Assembly: GCA_029990175.1 (NCBI GenBank)
Contig: JARKIP010000023.1
Location: 19,735,501 to 19,799,500 of the forward strand
Origin: Petunia secreta
Lineage: Eukaryota; Streptophyta; Magnoliopsida; Solanales; Solanaceae
DNA length: 64,000 nt
Direction of reading: 5' to 3'
A model generated the notes under the pieces. The model was not told the DNA's origin. It saw only the letters and a list, made by a program, of their open reading frames with translations, and made no database searches. Within the stretch, counting starts at the first letter, position 1, and each line of letters opens with the position of its first letter. The translations under genes were made by a program, and so were the position numbers. Of this stretch, positions 33,749 through 45,432 are shown piece by piece.

Positions 33749-34327
33749 CGTATATACAGGGCGGCCCGACGAATTTTGTGGCATAAACCCAAACTTTAAT
33801 GAGGTGTCTTAATTTTTTTTTAAAGAAAATAATTCATCTAAATTTGAAGTCTTTTTTTTAAAAAAAAAAAAACTTTTTGAGATGCAAAATTATTCATGAT
33901 TTTTTTTAATCAATTTCTTCTAATAAATCGTCTTTCTCAATTGATAATATGGGAAATCCATTGATAATATGGGAAATACATTTAATCTAGACATTATTGA
34001 TATTAGATTCTTAGATAAGATTTGTTCATATTTATATAACTTAGCACATATCTTACTTTTTCACTTCAGACAACGTCATTTTTAACTTACATATTACCTT
34101 AGTCCCATTATAATTGTCAATTTAACTTTTTTTCATATTCATTAAGAAAAGTTTCCTAATTTTTTTTAGTCCGTTCAAAAATGAATGACCTATTTCTAAA
34201 CTTGTAAACAACTTAACTACAAATTTACCACTATTCTCTTAACGAAATGATTTATATCCACACAAATATCAATGACTCAGTTTAGACCACAAGTTTCAAA
34301 AATCTTCTTTTCTTTATTAAACATTTG

Positions 34328-35474
34328 TGTCGCTCCAAACGCACACGCAAGTATACGCGGTCGATCAAGTAATAAAGTGATAAGAAAAGTATCGTTCCCA
34401 CGAGGACTATTGATTAACTCCTAACTAAATCAGACAATTCCTTATAATCTAAACAAGAAGGATTCAATAGTTGAGAATTTATCTAACTAAAATTAATTAA
34501 TTAAACCGAGAAAATAATAACAAGTAAAACACGATTTTGGATTCAAGAAGGGATAATAGCCTAGGTCATGGGATATCTGCCAATCCTGTTGAATTCTTCA
34601 GTTAATCTGACTAAATCAATTTATCTGGGTTACTAATCACAGGGTTAATATTACTCACAGGACTCTTTCGATACCCTGCTCGCCTATTCAAGCCAACCTA
34701 ACACCTATATGTCTATGGAATTAAAGTTAACAAGAATGCATGTGCTTCTCCTGTATACTGATTAAGCATGACTGTCAGGTATATTTCTATCCTAACCGCG
34801 AAACCATTCCCCGATGCCCGGGTTCAGGAACACGCTCTATTCAATCCTATTGCAACCTGTGGTTCCCACTTTCGAGTTCAACCCTAGGTTCATAAATAGT
34901 ATTCAATTGGTGATCAAGCAATCAAATAATTAGGCTCAGGATACGAATAAATAACCCAATTCAATAAACCAATAAAATCAAATCAACATCCGAAAATCAA
35001 CATTCATGGAGAATCCCACAACTATAGACTAGACAAACTAAATTAAAGAAAAGAGGAGAAAACTCAATGTAGATGTTGAGTTCCAACCCATCTCTAGCGT
35101 TTCTCTGCCTCCCAAAGGTTCTTGCCTCCAAAAGTACGTAATCCTTCCTAAAAATATGTTTACAAGGGTTTAAATACGGAGTACAATAGGTGGCCCACGT
35201 TTTTAGTTAATTCAAGCTACTCTGGGACTGTTTTACGGTGCATACACCGGAGCATGCCAAGCATCCGTGGCTGTACCCGCTGCTTCTTCCTTGTTCTTGT
35301 ATGAATCAAGCTCCAATTTGCTCCAATTCTTCAGAGATTATACCTAAGTCAACACAAACACATTAGATCAATGTAACATCACTAATTAAGCAATGTTGGG
35401 CACAATTAACAGCAAAGTCAAGTAAAAGTGAATATTAATTAACGTCGGAAATACAAGAAATATGCCCAACATCA
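34328..35474 (-). repeat. LARD 3' LTR
   Basis: 1147 bp from TGTCGCTCC to CCCAACATCA in plus reading; the inner edge is followed by ACACCCCACAC, the complement of a purine tract (35475-35485). Confidence 0.93.
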
Positions 35475-38400
35475 ACACCCCACACTTAAACTATTGCTCG
35501 TCCTCGAGCAATCACAAAAATACTCATACTTCAAATGACTCAAGACAACCCCAATTTCATTCTCAAAAGAGCAACTCAACAATTAAGAACAACCATACCT
35601 GTGACCATGGTTGATACCAACAATTAAACCTTCTCACATGCATCTTTCACGCACATCCTCATGTTCACCATGCCAAAACAGTCTAAATATTTAAAAAACA
35701 ATCAAACAACCAAATTGTAACATCCTAACCTCAATAACTGACTCTGCGCAACCAAGTTTCTCAAGCCCGCTCACTTACCTCAACTGAGAGTCTAATAAAA
35801 TCACCTATCCTTCATGAATCAAGTGCCCTCACAACAAATCAGAAGAAGTAGTCCAATACTCACAAGATATTGTAATTAATTTCAGGACTTTACAGATCGA
35901 AAGAATTCACTCAACTCTCAGAAAGAAGTTCACATGCCACACAAGAAGTAACCATAGGCTTGCCCTTCGTGTAAATCTCCACTAATGTAAGTCTGCTCAA
36001 CTCAAAATCAAATAGGACTTATTAAAGGTTGTAATGAAGGGTGCGGGACAGGTAGGATAGATATAGATAAAGTGACTAAGCCTCCCTAAGCACTTACAAA
36101 ACAACAATTTTCAGCACACTTCCTTCTTTCAAAAACTCCTCCCTTTTCAGTTTCAAGCAATATCCAATCTTCCCCTTTTTATTTACGCCATTGAATATTT
36201 TTCAGCTCACAAAAAGTGCTCTTTTTTTTTTCAACTTCCAAAATTTTTTTCCTACTCGATAGTTGGCCAGGCCATCAAGTAATTTTTTTCTTTCACTTTT
36301 TTTTTTTTCTTTTCACAAGCACTACTTTTACTTTCCAATTGGGGCCAATCCACAAACCAACCAACATTTTTCTCCAACTTTAGCTATTTAAGCTCATTGT
36401 GCTATTTCGCAAGTGCTCAAGGAGATAGGGAATTCAAAAGATAGGAAATTCAAATCAAAAGAGGTCGGGACTTTTAATATGGTTGCCAATAAACAGGATA
36501 AAAGGCTCAAAAGGGCTGACTAGGGTCAATCAAATAAGGGTAGGCTAGAAAAAATCTCAAACGAATCAAGGAAGGCCTATAATCATTTTTCAAACTGAGC
36601 AAAACCTAGGATTTCGCTTCAACCACACTCCGGGCAAGTTCTAGACTCAAGTGACAAGCATGGAACAAAACAAATACCTCACTCACACAATGGCACATGA
36701 CTCACTCAAGAGGCTCAATTCGGACTCTCAAACCAAAGCAGTAAAACAAGCTCGAAGAATAAAGCGTAAGGCACTTAGCACACAAGAGTCAAGAACTGAG
36801 CCTAGGCGTCACAAACAAGGTTATTCATTTTTTCTTGGCACAATTTATTTCAAAAACTCACAAGAAAGACATTTAATCCACGTGCTCAGGTCTAAATATG
36901 CTAGCATCAAACAAGTCACAAGGCACCTAGACTCCAAACTCGAGTTTTTTTCTACTCTTTTCTTTTCTTCTAATACTACAATGGACTAAAAGTATCTAAG
37001 AAAAATAAAAAGTACCCAGTTCAAGTGTACATCCCATGGAAAAGAACCGATGTCAAAAGAAAAACCACGGGGGATTATTGTCTACTCTAACTATGCTAAA
37101 ATAAACTAAGAAAAGACTAACTATTTTTGGATTTTCTTGTTTTTTTTTTCTTTTAATGTTTTTGAATAACTATAACTAAACTAGAAAGCAAGAAATAAAT
37201 AAAACAATGTCAATTGACAAAAATAAAAATAGTGATAAGCAAAATATAGGAATTCCCCACCCCACATTTAAAATTGTGCAATGTCCTCAATGCACTCTAC
37301 AATATAAACAAGGGTGGTAATAGAGGTACTCAGACTTCCCTCATTATCGCGCACATAGCTTTTCATGCCAAAATACTAATTCAAACAACCTAATGAGTGC
37401 ACATGGGGTGCAACCACCCCACACTTATATTATACCATCTCAATAAAACATGAAATCAGCTATGAAGCTTAAGAAATGGGGCAGCCCCTACTACTCGAAA
37501 CAGGCAGCCCGTAGTGTCGTAGTTGCATAGTTAACACTCGTTGTGCGCTAGCGAGTGCCTCATGTGTAAACAACCCTAAAATTCATCTCCCAGGCTATCC
37601 CCCAACTCTATTTCATCCCTAAACAGCTTATAAGTAAGTGCAGCTACTCAGACTTTGCCGAACATATCAAAAATCTCAGTTAGGCATTTTAGCGAACACT
37701 TTGCGCTCACAGTTTTTGACAGCCTGTTGTAGGTTTATTGGCGTCATCACCAACACTCCCAACTCCTGGGATTCCATCATTCCACTGCTCACAGTGCATC
37801 ACCGCACTTCCCACAACCAAATACCAGCCAAACGATTCAGATTTACAACCAAACTTTAATTCAAGACATGAACTAAACGTAAGGGAGAAGGAAAGGGGGG
37901 AAAACGCAGCAAGACGTAGCAGAGAAAGAGAAAGATGAAGAGTACCTGGGAATCGACGACGGTGTACCATGAATGGTGGCAGACTTCAGCGGAGTGCGGG
38001 TGTGTACGTGACAGAGTAAATACAGGAGGAGCGTGTTTGTTTTGGTCTCCTTGGCTTAGGAAATTTTAGATGCAGAGAGTGTTTTATGTTGAAAAGAAAA
38101 AGGTACCCACTTACATGAGCAAACAGCAGAGGATGCGATAACCTTTCAACACTGTCTTAAATCTTAATTGTAACTTTAATCCCATACAATCCCGGGCGCG
38201 AAGCTTCCTGGGCTGTTTTGCCTGACACCTTTATTTTTTTTTTATGCAATGTTCATCTTGATTACTCCCCAATTGCATGTACAACACTCCCCTTCGTGCA
38301 CCCTTTTCTTTTTTACGATCTTGCAAGTCTGTAACACACATATCTACAAAATTAAGTTAGTACTACAATAATAAAATATTTTTGTTCTTTTATTTTTATG

Positions 38401-38570
38401 TTTTTTTTTTTTTTTTAAGAATTGAAAACTAAAACAAAAAGTGGTAAAACTTGGGTTGCCTCCCAAGAAGCGCTTGATTTAACGTCGTGGCACGACGTGT
38501 ACAACATTATTGCTTTTGCTTCCACTTCGAACATATGAATTGTCTCCCCAAATTGAATTCAAGCTTACGA
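35475..38570. other. Non-coding interior of the LARD
   Basis: No pol remnants. It contains pyrimidine-rich runs (36210-36310), repeated phrases with 'ccccacactta' (35478, 37420) and blocks collinear with 61150-62950. Open frames at 36651 and 37638 lack family motifs and are taken as chance. Confidence 0.6.
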
Positions 38571-39532
38571 CTATGCTCTTGGGGAGGTGGCATAAAACCA
38601 AAATAACCAAGCAATGAATGTCGCATCTTGCACCTCTTGGCTTTTAAATGAGGGATGTTGTTTTCGTCTTCTCGGCATCACAAATTTTAAACTATAGACA
38701 CCTTGTTCCTCCTCCAGTGACTCTTCTATTGGTTCGGAAGGCTCGCCATCCAAACACAATGTCGAAAAGTGCATAGACTGAGGTCCAGTGCGCTTCAACT
38801 CTAAAATTGCCTTATTGGTGACATCCTCATCTTTGCACACACAGTCTTCAAAAATTATATTTTCCACTTCTCCACTTGACTCTAGTGCCACTTTCTTAAC
38901 TTCGGAACTACTATTGGGTCGAACAGTTGGAACTCCACACTTAGCTCCTCAAATTGGCTCTTAAATTCCTCTTCAACTTCATCCACCTCAAATATACTCT
39001 CCACAACAATTGGTTGTTGAGACTTAGACACCTCAATCTTTTCAATCAAATTAGCCTCAAGATCGTGAATAGCGTCGCCAAATCGGTCGATCTCTTGTTT
39101 GAGAACATTTTTCCATTTTGTAGAGCACTTAGTTGCACTTGTAATATCATCAAGAAGACCCCCAAATGCATCTAATCGTTGAGATTGTTCCATTAGCCAA
39201 GTTTCGCTCACGATCTCCACTTCTTCAGAATTTTCCTCTTGTTGTGATGCATCTTGCACTTCGTTGCTCCTATCAATCTCACAAGCAAGGTTAGTATTAT
39301 CATGAATATTACTTGAAGAAGGAGTACGACACTTAGGACAATCATTTTACAGACCACCACACAATTGACAACAGTTTCGATCAAAGGTTGTAGAGGAACA
39401 ACTAGATAAATAGTTTTGTAGGACATCAAGATGACGACAATCTTCCCACAAGTGACGTCCATTACAAATTATGCAAGAAGCACCAAAATACGAACAACCA
39501 ACTTTCGACCAATTTTCATTAAAAGATGCCAT
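38571..39532 (-). pseudogene. Gag-position zinc-knuckle/coiled-coil ORF
   Basis: It starts (MASFNENWSKVG) about 98 bp downstream of the primer site. The first part has a knuckle-like CIICNGRHLWEDC (CX2CX4HX4C) and a cysteine cluster CCQLCGGL, then TAA at 39349-39347. In the same frame CPKC follows at once, so the stop interrupts a second finger. An acidic, helix-rich stretch follows (EIDRFGDAIHDLEANLIEKI). The frame shifts by one near 38890 and runs to 38571 (ending WLFWFYATSPRA). I do not recognise a named family. Position and knuckles suggest a gag-derived RNA-binding protein; this is inference. Confidence 0.6.
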
Positions 39533-39629
39533 GTTAACAAGTAATGAAATAAACTAAACTAAACTAAACGAAAAAAAAACTTGTATAGACAAAAGTAAAA
39601 GTCTAATCTAGAAAATAGCTAATTCTAAG

Positions 39630-39647
39630 TCCCCGGCAACGGCGCCA
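39630..39647 (-). promoter_or_regulatory. Primer-binding site, tRNA-Asp
   Basis: Minus-strand TGGCGCCGTTGCCGGGGA lies six bases inside the 5' LTR. This is the site typical of Athila/Tat-lineage gypsy elements, complementary to the 3' end of tRNA-Asp. Confidence 0.9.
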
Positions 39648-39653
39648 AAAACT

Positions 39654-40800
39654 TGTCGCTCCAAACGCACACGCAAGTATACGCGGTCGATCAAGTAATA
39701 AAGTGATAAGAAAAGTATCGTTCCCACGAGGACTATTGATTAACTCCTAACTAAATCAGACAATTCCTTATAATCTAAACAAGAAGGATTCAATAGTTGA
39801 GAATTTATCTAACTAAAATTAATTAATTAAACCGAGAAAATAATAACAAGTAAAACACGATTTTGGATTCAAGAAGGGATAATAGCCTAGGTCATGGGAT
39901 ATCTGCCAATCCTGTTGAATTCTTCAGTTAATCTGACTAAATCAATTTATCTGGGTTACTAATCACAGGGTTAATATTACTCACAGGACTCTTTCGATAC
40001 CCTGCTCGCCTATTCAAGCCAACCTAACACCTATATGTCTATGGAATTAAAGTTAACAAGAATGCATGTGCTTCTCCTGTATACTGATTAAGCATGACTG
40101 TCAGGTATATTTCTATCCTAACCGCGAAACCATTCCCCGATGCCCGGGTTCAGGAACACGCTCTATTCAATCCTATTGCAACCTGTGGTTCCCACTTTCG
40201 AGTTCAACCCTAGGTTCATAAATAGTATTCAATTGGTGATCAAGCAATCAAATAATTAGGCTCAGGATACGAATAAATAACCCAATTCAATAAACCAATA
40301 AAATCAAATCAACATCCGAAAATCAACATTCATGGAGAATCCCACAACTATAGACTAGACAAACTAAATTAAAGAAAAGAGGAGAAAACTCAATGTAGAT
40401 GTTGAGTTCCAACCCATCTCTAGCGTTTCTCTGCCTCCCAAAGGTTCTTGCCTCCAAAAGTACGTAATCCTTCCTAAAAATATGTTTACAAGGGTTTAAA
40501 TACGGAGTACAATAGGTGGCCCACGTTTTTAGTTAATTCAAGCTACTCTGGGACTGTTTTACGGTGCATACACCGGAGCATGCCAAGCATCCGTGGCTGT
40601 ACCCGCTGCTTCTTCCTTGTTCTTGTATGAATCAAGCTCCAATTTGCTCCAATTCTTCAGAGATTATACCTAAGTCAACACAAACACATTAGATCAATGT
40701 AACATCACTAATTAAGCAATGTTGGGCACAATTAACAGCAAAGTCAAGTAAAAGTGAATATTAATTAACGTCGGAAATACAAGAAATATGCCCAACATCA
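39654..40800 (-). repeat. LARD 5' LTR
   Basis: 1147 bp, same sequence as the LTR at 34328-35474 on side-by-side reading. Confidence 0.93.
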
Positions 40801-41124
40801 ACTTGTCATATCAAACAAGTTCATATATTGAAATGGATGGAGTATATATTTTTATTATATTGTCCTGATTTACTAATCTTGTTATCAAACTTAAGTACAA
40901 TTATTCATCTCTTATATCTTGAATTGCATGGATAAGATTAAAAAATAATAATTAAATTTGCATTAATTTTTTCAAAGTAATAAAAATAACAAGAAAAAAA
41001 TGAACACTTATTAAAAATGAAGATAGTATAACTTATTATGTATAACAAAAAATGGGGCCCCACAAATGCGGGGCCTAAAGCGGCGGCTTTAGTCGCCTTG
41101 GGTAAGGCCGGCCCTGCGTATATA

Positions 41125-42260
41125 CCAACATGCATACACTCGCACAATCATAAAGGAGAAAACCTCACTCTCATTAGGGGGAACATTTAAACTTCATCCC
41201 TACATTTACTTTACCTTTACCTTGTAGGTTATGTTCACTAATGATCATGGAGGCCTAGCTCAACGATGAATAAGTTGAGATTAATTATTGTCAAAGTAGA
41301 AAAATATCAAGTGCGTCTCAACCGTTCTATCATATTCACAGTTGATAAAAAATAAGTTACTCGTATGTTATTTGGGTGGTTGGATTTGGATGTGATATAT
41401 ATGCCTAAAAGGAACGCCCGTGAGTGGGTCGGCAATAGTGCGGTAAGGGTCACGGGACTGAATAATATGGGGAGATCCCTTCTACTAAAATCCAACTTAA
41501 ATGGGACCCCACCAACTACTTTCCAACTGAAACGACCAGGCACAACCCCTACTCCACCCCCTCAATCCTCAACCACTCACCCCTACCTCTTGTCCCACAA
41601 AAGTGCACACTACTGAATTCAAAGGTAGTCACAGACCCACAGTTTCTAGTTTCTTACGCCCCTGTTTGACCCTCCTTTTGTTGCTATTTCAAAAGGTTAA
41701 AGAGTTATGCAACATAAAACAATGTTATGCATATACTACCAAAGGGCGTAGGGATCCGTCCGCCTTTAATGAGAGGTTTCGATTTTAAATCCAGACAACG
41801 GTGAACTTTTTGGTAGGAAATGATTCACTTCCCTTGGTGAGCCGCCTCCCCAACCCAAATTTAATTAATCATATCAATAAATTTTGAATGCAAGATGGTT
41901 AACCAAAATAATTGGAGTAATAAAGTTATGTACATACGTCTAAAAATGTGAAAACCGCTGTATCTTTTGCTTGGTCTATTAAACAATCCTCAAGGCCTAT
42001 TACAAATGAGGATTGGCATCGCTAAGAAATACCAAAACAAAAAGAAAATACGAAACTGGTAAATAAAGAATAGATGAGTTATTAAATCGTTATATATGTG
42101 TAAGTTCATACGTACATGTGAAGCAAATAAAACAAAAATAGAAAGCGAAAAAAAGGTGGAGAAAATTGTCCATTTCAAAGAATCTTTTACCTCAATCTAA
42201 ACACTGCACAGTTTCAGAGTTGAAGACAAAAACGTTGCAGCAGTTCAGTTACCAAACTTT
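41125..42260. other. Upstream region of the polygalacturonase gene
   Basis: No gene supported. It lies between the hAT-like element and the polygalacturonase promoter and has short open frames only. Confidence 0.5.
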
Positions 42261-42263
42261 GTC

Positions 42264-42270
42264 TATATAA
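42264..42270 (+). promoter_or_regulatory. Polygalacturonase TATA box
   Basis: TATATAA about 70 bp upstream of the first candidate ATG (42335), in a context (CTATATAATACAC) typical of plant core promoters. Confidence 0.6.
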
Positions 42271-42334
42271 TACACAACCTATTTAACATTTGCATACCAC
42301 CAAACCAATTCCATTGCCATATTTCAACCAAGAA

Positions 42335-44730
42335 ATGCAGTCACTTTATCTACCTCAAGTAAGATAGATTTATACCATTTACTCTTAATTTCCTTCTGTA
42401 TGGAAGTGTAGTGCAATAATAAACAAGAACCAAAACAAATGTTCATTCATGCTTCCATCAACTTTTATACCAAATGCTGTGCTTTAAAAAATCAGTTCTT
42501 TCCCTTGAAAATGTGACTTTTCTCCTTTAAAATGTTAACATATCTTTAAAAAAACTCTTTTCACAGTGGTTCATCCTTAAAAAGTGGTTGTAATGTTGTC
42601 GATTTTTTTTTTTTTTTTAAGTGTGTGAAAGTTATGGTGTTTTTATGTTGCAGATGGAAAAGACAAGTTGGTTGCTGGTAGTAGTATTAGGGGTGGTGCT
42701 ATTAACAATAGGAGGGGCTGAGGGAAGAAAATCAAGAATGGTTGATGAGTCATCTTCGTATGAGTTAGAGTACTCAGCCATAAGTTGCAGAGGACACAGT
42801 GCATCAATAACAGATTTTGGAGGAGTTGGTGATGGCAAAACACTTAACACAAGAGCATTTCAAGAAGCAGTGAATCAGTTGAGCCAATATGCATCAGATG
42901 GTGGATCTCAGCTTATTATCCCTGCTGGTCAATGGCTCACTGGTAGCTTCAATCTTACTAGTCATTTCACTCTCTTCCTTCATAAGGATGCTGTTCTTCT
43001 TGCTTCTCAGGTACTCTCTTTTTTTTAGTGCAGTTTCAGCTTTCTCAGTCCATTTCACTCTATGAACTTGTTAAAAGTTATTTGGCACTGAATTGAAATG
43101 GACCTGAAGTGAACGGAATCAATGCATATGAATTTTTAAGCCACTTAATTAGGATTGAGGCGTAACTGATTGATTGATATAGTTGGTAGCTTCCATTATT
43201 TTCTGATTTCGCCCTGTCTCGGAAAAATACTTCTTTTAAAGCGCGCACACACACTCTATCTCTCAGTTAAATCAGTATATTAACTTGATATTTCCATTTT
43301 GCTGAGGTCAAATTCAAAATTTGAAAATGTATTAGTGATTATTGACTGAACATTTGAATTGGTTCAGGAAATAAATGAGTATGCAGTTATAGACCCATTA
43401 CCATCATATGGTCACGGGAGGGATGCAGCAGGTGGAAGGTACATCAGTCTCTTATTTGGCACTAACCTTACTGATGTTATCATCACAGGTAAATTAGCAT
43501 CCTACCAGCAGTTATCTTATTGTATACATTTATGCTATTTTTGAACATTTTAAAAAATGTTATGATTTTTTCTTTTATAAATGATTAGGTGAGAATGGGA
43601 CAATAGATGGACAGGGTGAACTTTGGTGGCAAAAATTCCACAGCAAAAAGCTAAAATACACAAGGCCTTACCTGATTGAACTTATGCATTCTGATAATAT
43701 TCAGATATCAAATCTAACCCTTGTCAACTCTCCATCTTGGAATATCCATCCCGTCTATAGCAGGTAATTTTAAGAGCAAAATTCTTGATTCTTTCACTTG
43801 TTTATATGTTACAATCAAACTTATCAAGAATTTTTTGTAATTGTGAAATTTCAGCAATATCATTGTTCAAGGCATCACTATTTTAGCTCCAGTAAAATCT
43901 CCAAACACTGATGGGATCAATCCAGGTCTGCTTTTCATTTTATTTCTTTTAAGTATTCAAATGAGAAAAAAGCTGATGATATGTTGACAGATCCTTAAAT
44001 TTTCTTCTCTTTGTTCCTTCTAGATTCTTGCACAAACGTCAGACTTGAAGACAACTACATTGTATCAGGAGATGATTGTGTAGCAGTTAAAAGTGGTTGG
44101 GATGAATATGGTATAAAATATGGAATGCCAACAAGTCAATTGATCATCAGGCGCCTAACTTGCATTTCTCCTTATAGTGCTGCAATAGCATTAGGAAGTG
44201 AAATGTCTGGTGGGATTCAAGATGTTAGAGCCGAGGACATCACAGCCATCAATACAGAATCAGGGGTCAGGATCAAGACTGCTGTTGGCCGAGGGGGCTT
44301 TGTCAAAGATGTATATGTCAAGGGGATGACACTGCACACCATGAAATGGGTATTTTGGATGACTGGCAACTACGGATCACATGCTGACACTCACTGGGAT
44401 CCTAACGCCTTACCGGAAATAAAAGGGATCAATTATCGCGACGTGGTGGCTGAGAACGTGTCGATGGCTGCCCGGCTAGAGGGGATTTCCGGGGATCCAT
44501 TCACCGGAATCTGCATTTCCAATGTGACAATAAGTATGGCAAAGAAAGCCAAGAAGTATCCATGGACTTGCACTGATATTGAAGGAATCACCAGTGGCGT
44601 GCAGCCTCCACCTTGTCAGTTGTTACCTGATCAGGGCACAGAGAAGAGTGAAATGTGTGATTTTCCTACGGAGAGTTTACCAATTGATAACGTAGAGATG
44701 CAAAGATGTTCATATAGATTGAATTACTGA
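42335..44730 (+). CDS. GH28 polygalacturonase-like protein
   Basis: A cell-wall pectin hydrolase-type protein. Exons: 42335-42358, 42654-43010, 43368-43488, 43589-43763, 43855-43925, 44024-44730, all with GT-AG borders in phase, giving 484 aa. The first exon is only 24 bp (MQSLYLPQ), in frame with the ATG at 42654; translation could equally begin there (476 aa), making the intron a leader intron. The hydrophobic stretch SWLLVVVLGVVLLTIGGAEG is a secretion signal. GH28 motifs: SPNTDG (243-246 are NTDG), SGDDCVAVKSG (Asp266/267) and VRIKT (332-335). The usual GHG histidine motif reads SAAIALGS, so the His position is Ala302. As I recall this is normal for one plant clade, whose activity is less certain. 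The gene looks intact and converges on the MAP kinase. Confidence 0.92.
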
Positions 44731-45432
44731 TAAGCTCTCCAATATGTAACTGCTATATAATTGTAATGAACTATCCGAAGTTTTCATGCTTTCAACCTCA
44801 GTGTTACCCCTGGAATATCAATCACAATGTGCATATCTTACAAAAATTCGAAGGTTTTTATGTGGTGCTAGATCAGCTTCATTGATAAGAAGCCAAATCA
44901 ACACATCTAACAAAAGGTAAAATATCGATAAAACATATTGACAAGGGGTTCACGCAGAGGTTCTTATCTACAGGACTGCATTTAAGCTAGAACAATGAGC
45001 CAATGAAGTAATCCCGGCAACCTTTTTGTAAATAAGCATACAACTCCAAAGCTTGTTCATTGAGTGGTGTTTCTCACATGAATAATTTCCATAATATCAA
45101 ACCTCTTGAAAACGTGAAATAATCGTGAAAACTAGGTCCCAGTATCCAAGATTTACTAGTAATATCAACCAGAGAGAATCTGGCATCAAGGAGTCGTCAG
45201 TATTTAGAACCATCTGATCGAAGGCTACATTTTAGCTTCTTTATACAACAACAAGAGACCAGACACAATAAAATGGAATAAGTATCTCATTAAAGCCACT
45301 AACAATTTCTTGAACTCAACAGCTCCACCACATTTATTTAGTCATTTCACTGGGGAACATTACAAATCTAATACACTATTTTAGGGAAGTTATGTCACCA
45401 AACTCTTATTGTATACATCATTTAACCAAATT
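44731..45432. other. Convergent 3' intergenic region
   Basis: About 700 bp shared by the 3' ends of two tail-to-tail genes; holds their untranslated regions. No other feature seen. Confidence 0.6.

Larger units (their letters stand above)
34328..40800 (-). mobile_element. Non-autonomous LTR retrotransposon (LARD-like)
   Basis: 6473 bp on the minus strand. Two 1147-bp LTRs (TG...CA) appear identical; flanks ATTTG and ACTTG match at four of five bases. The primer site is complementary to tRNA-Asp. The internal 4.2 kb lacks protease, RT, RNase H and integrase, and has only a short gag-position reading frame with nonsense and frameshift damage. That combination of young LTRs and no pol is typical of LARD/TR-GAG elements mobilised by a partner. 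The noncoding part resembles the 3' region of the Athila/Tat-type element at 59759-64000. Confidence 0.9.
34097..40842. mobile_element. Stowaway MITE split by an LTR element
   Basis: The left part (34097-34327) contains TTTAGACCACAAGTTTCAAA and the right part (40806-40842) ends TTGAAATGGATGGAG before TA; TA also precedes 34097. Joined across the insertion they give a normal Stowaway of roughly 270 bp of the same family as those at 988-1246 and 49027-49231. The terminal repeats have diverged. Confidence 0.65.
33757..41116. mobile_element. Non-autonomous hAT-like element, host of a nest
   Basis: Ends CAGGGCGGCCC and GGCCGGCCCTG are inverted repeats. The flanks CGTATATA (33749-33756 and 41117-41124) are a perfect 8-bp duplication. 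Without the later LTR-element insertion the element is only about 882 bp, has no transposase and is therefore non-autonomous. It contains an interrupted Stowaway MITE (34097-40842). Confidence 0.88.

Noticed and set aside
36651..36989. 112-codon frame in the LARD interior
   Set aside because: It is on the strand opposite to the element, has no motif and is not conserved in the collinear region near 62300.
41365..41616. 83-codon plus-strand frame upstream of the polygalacturonase gene
   Set aside because: No recognisable motif, no splice partners, and an overlapping antisense frame is equally long.
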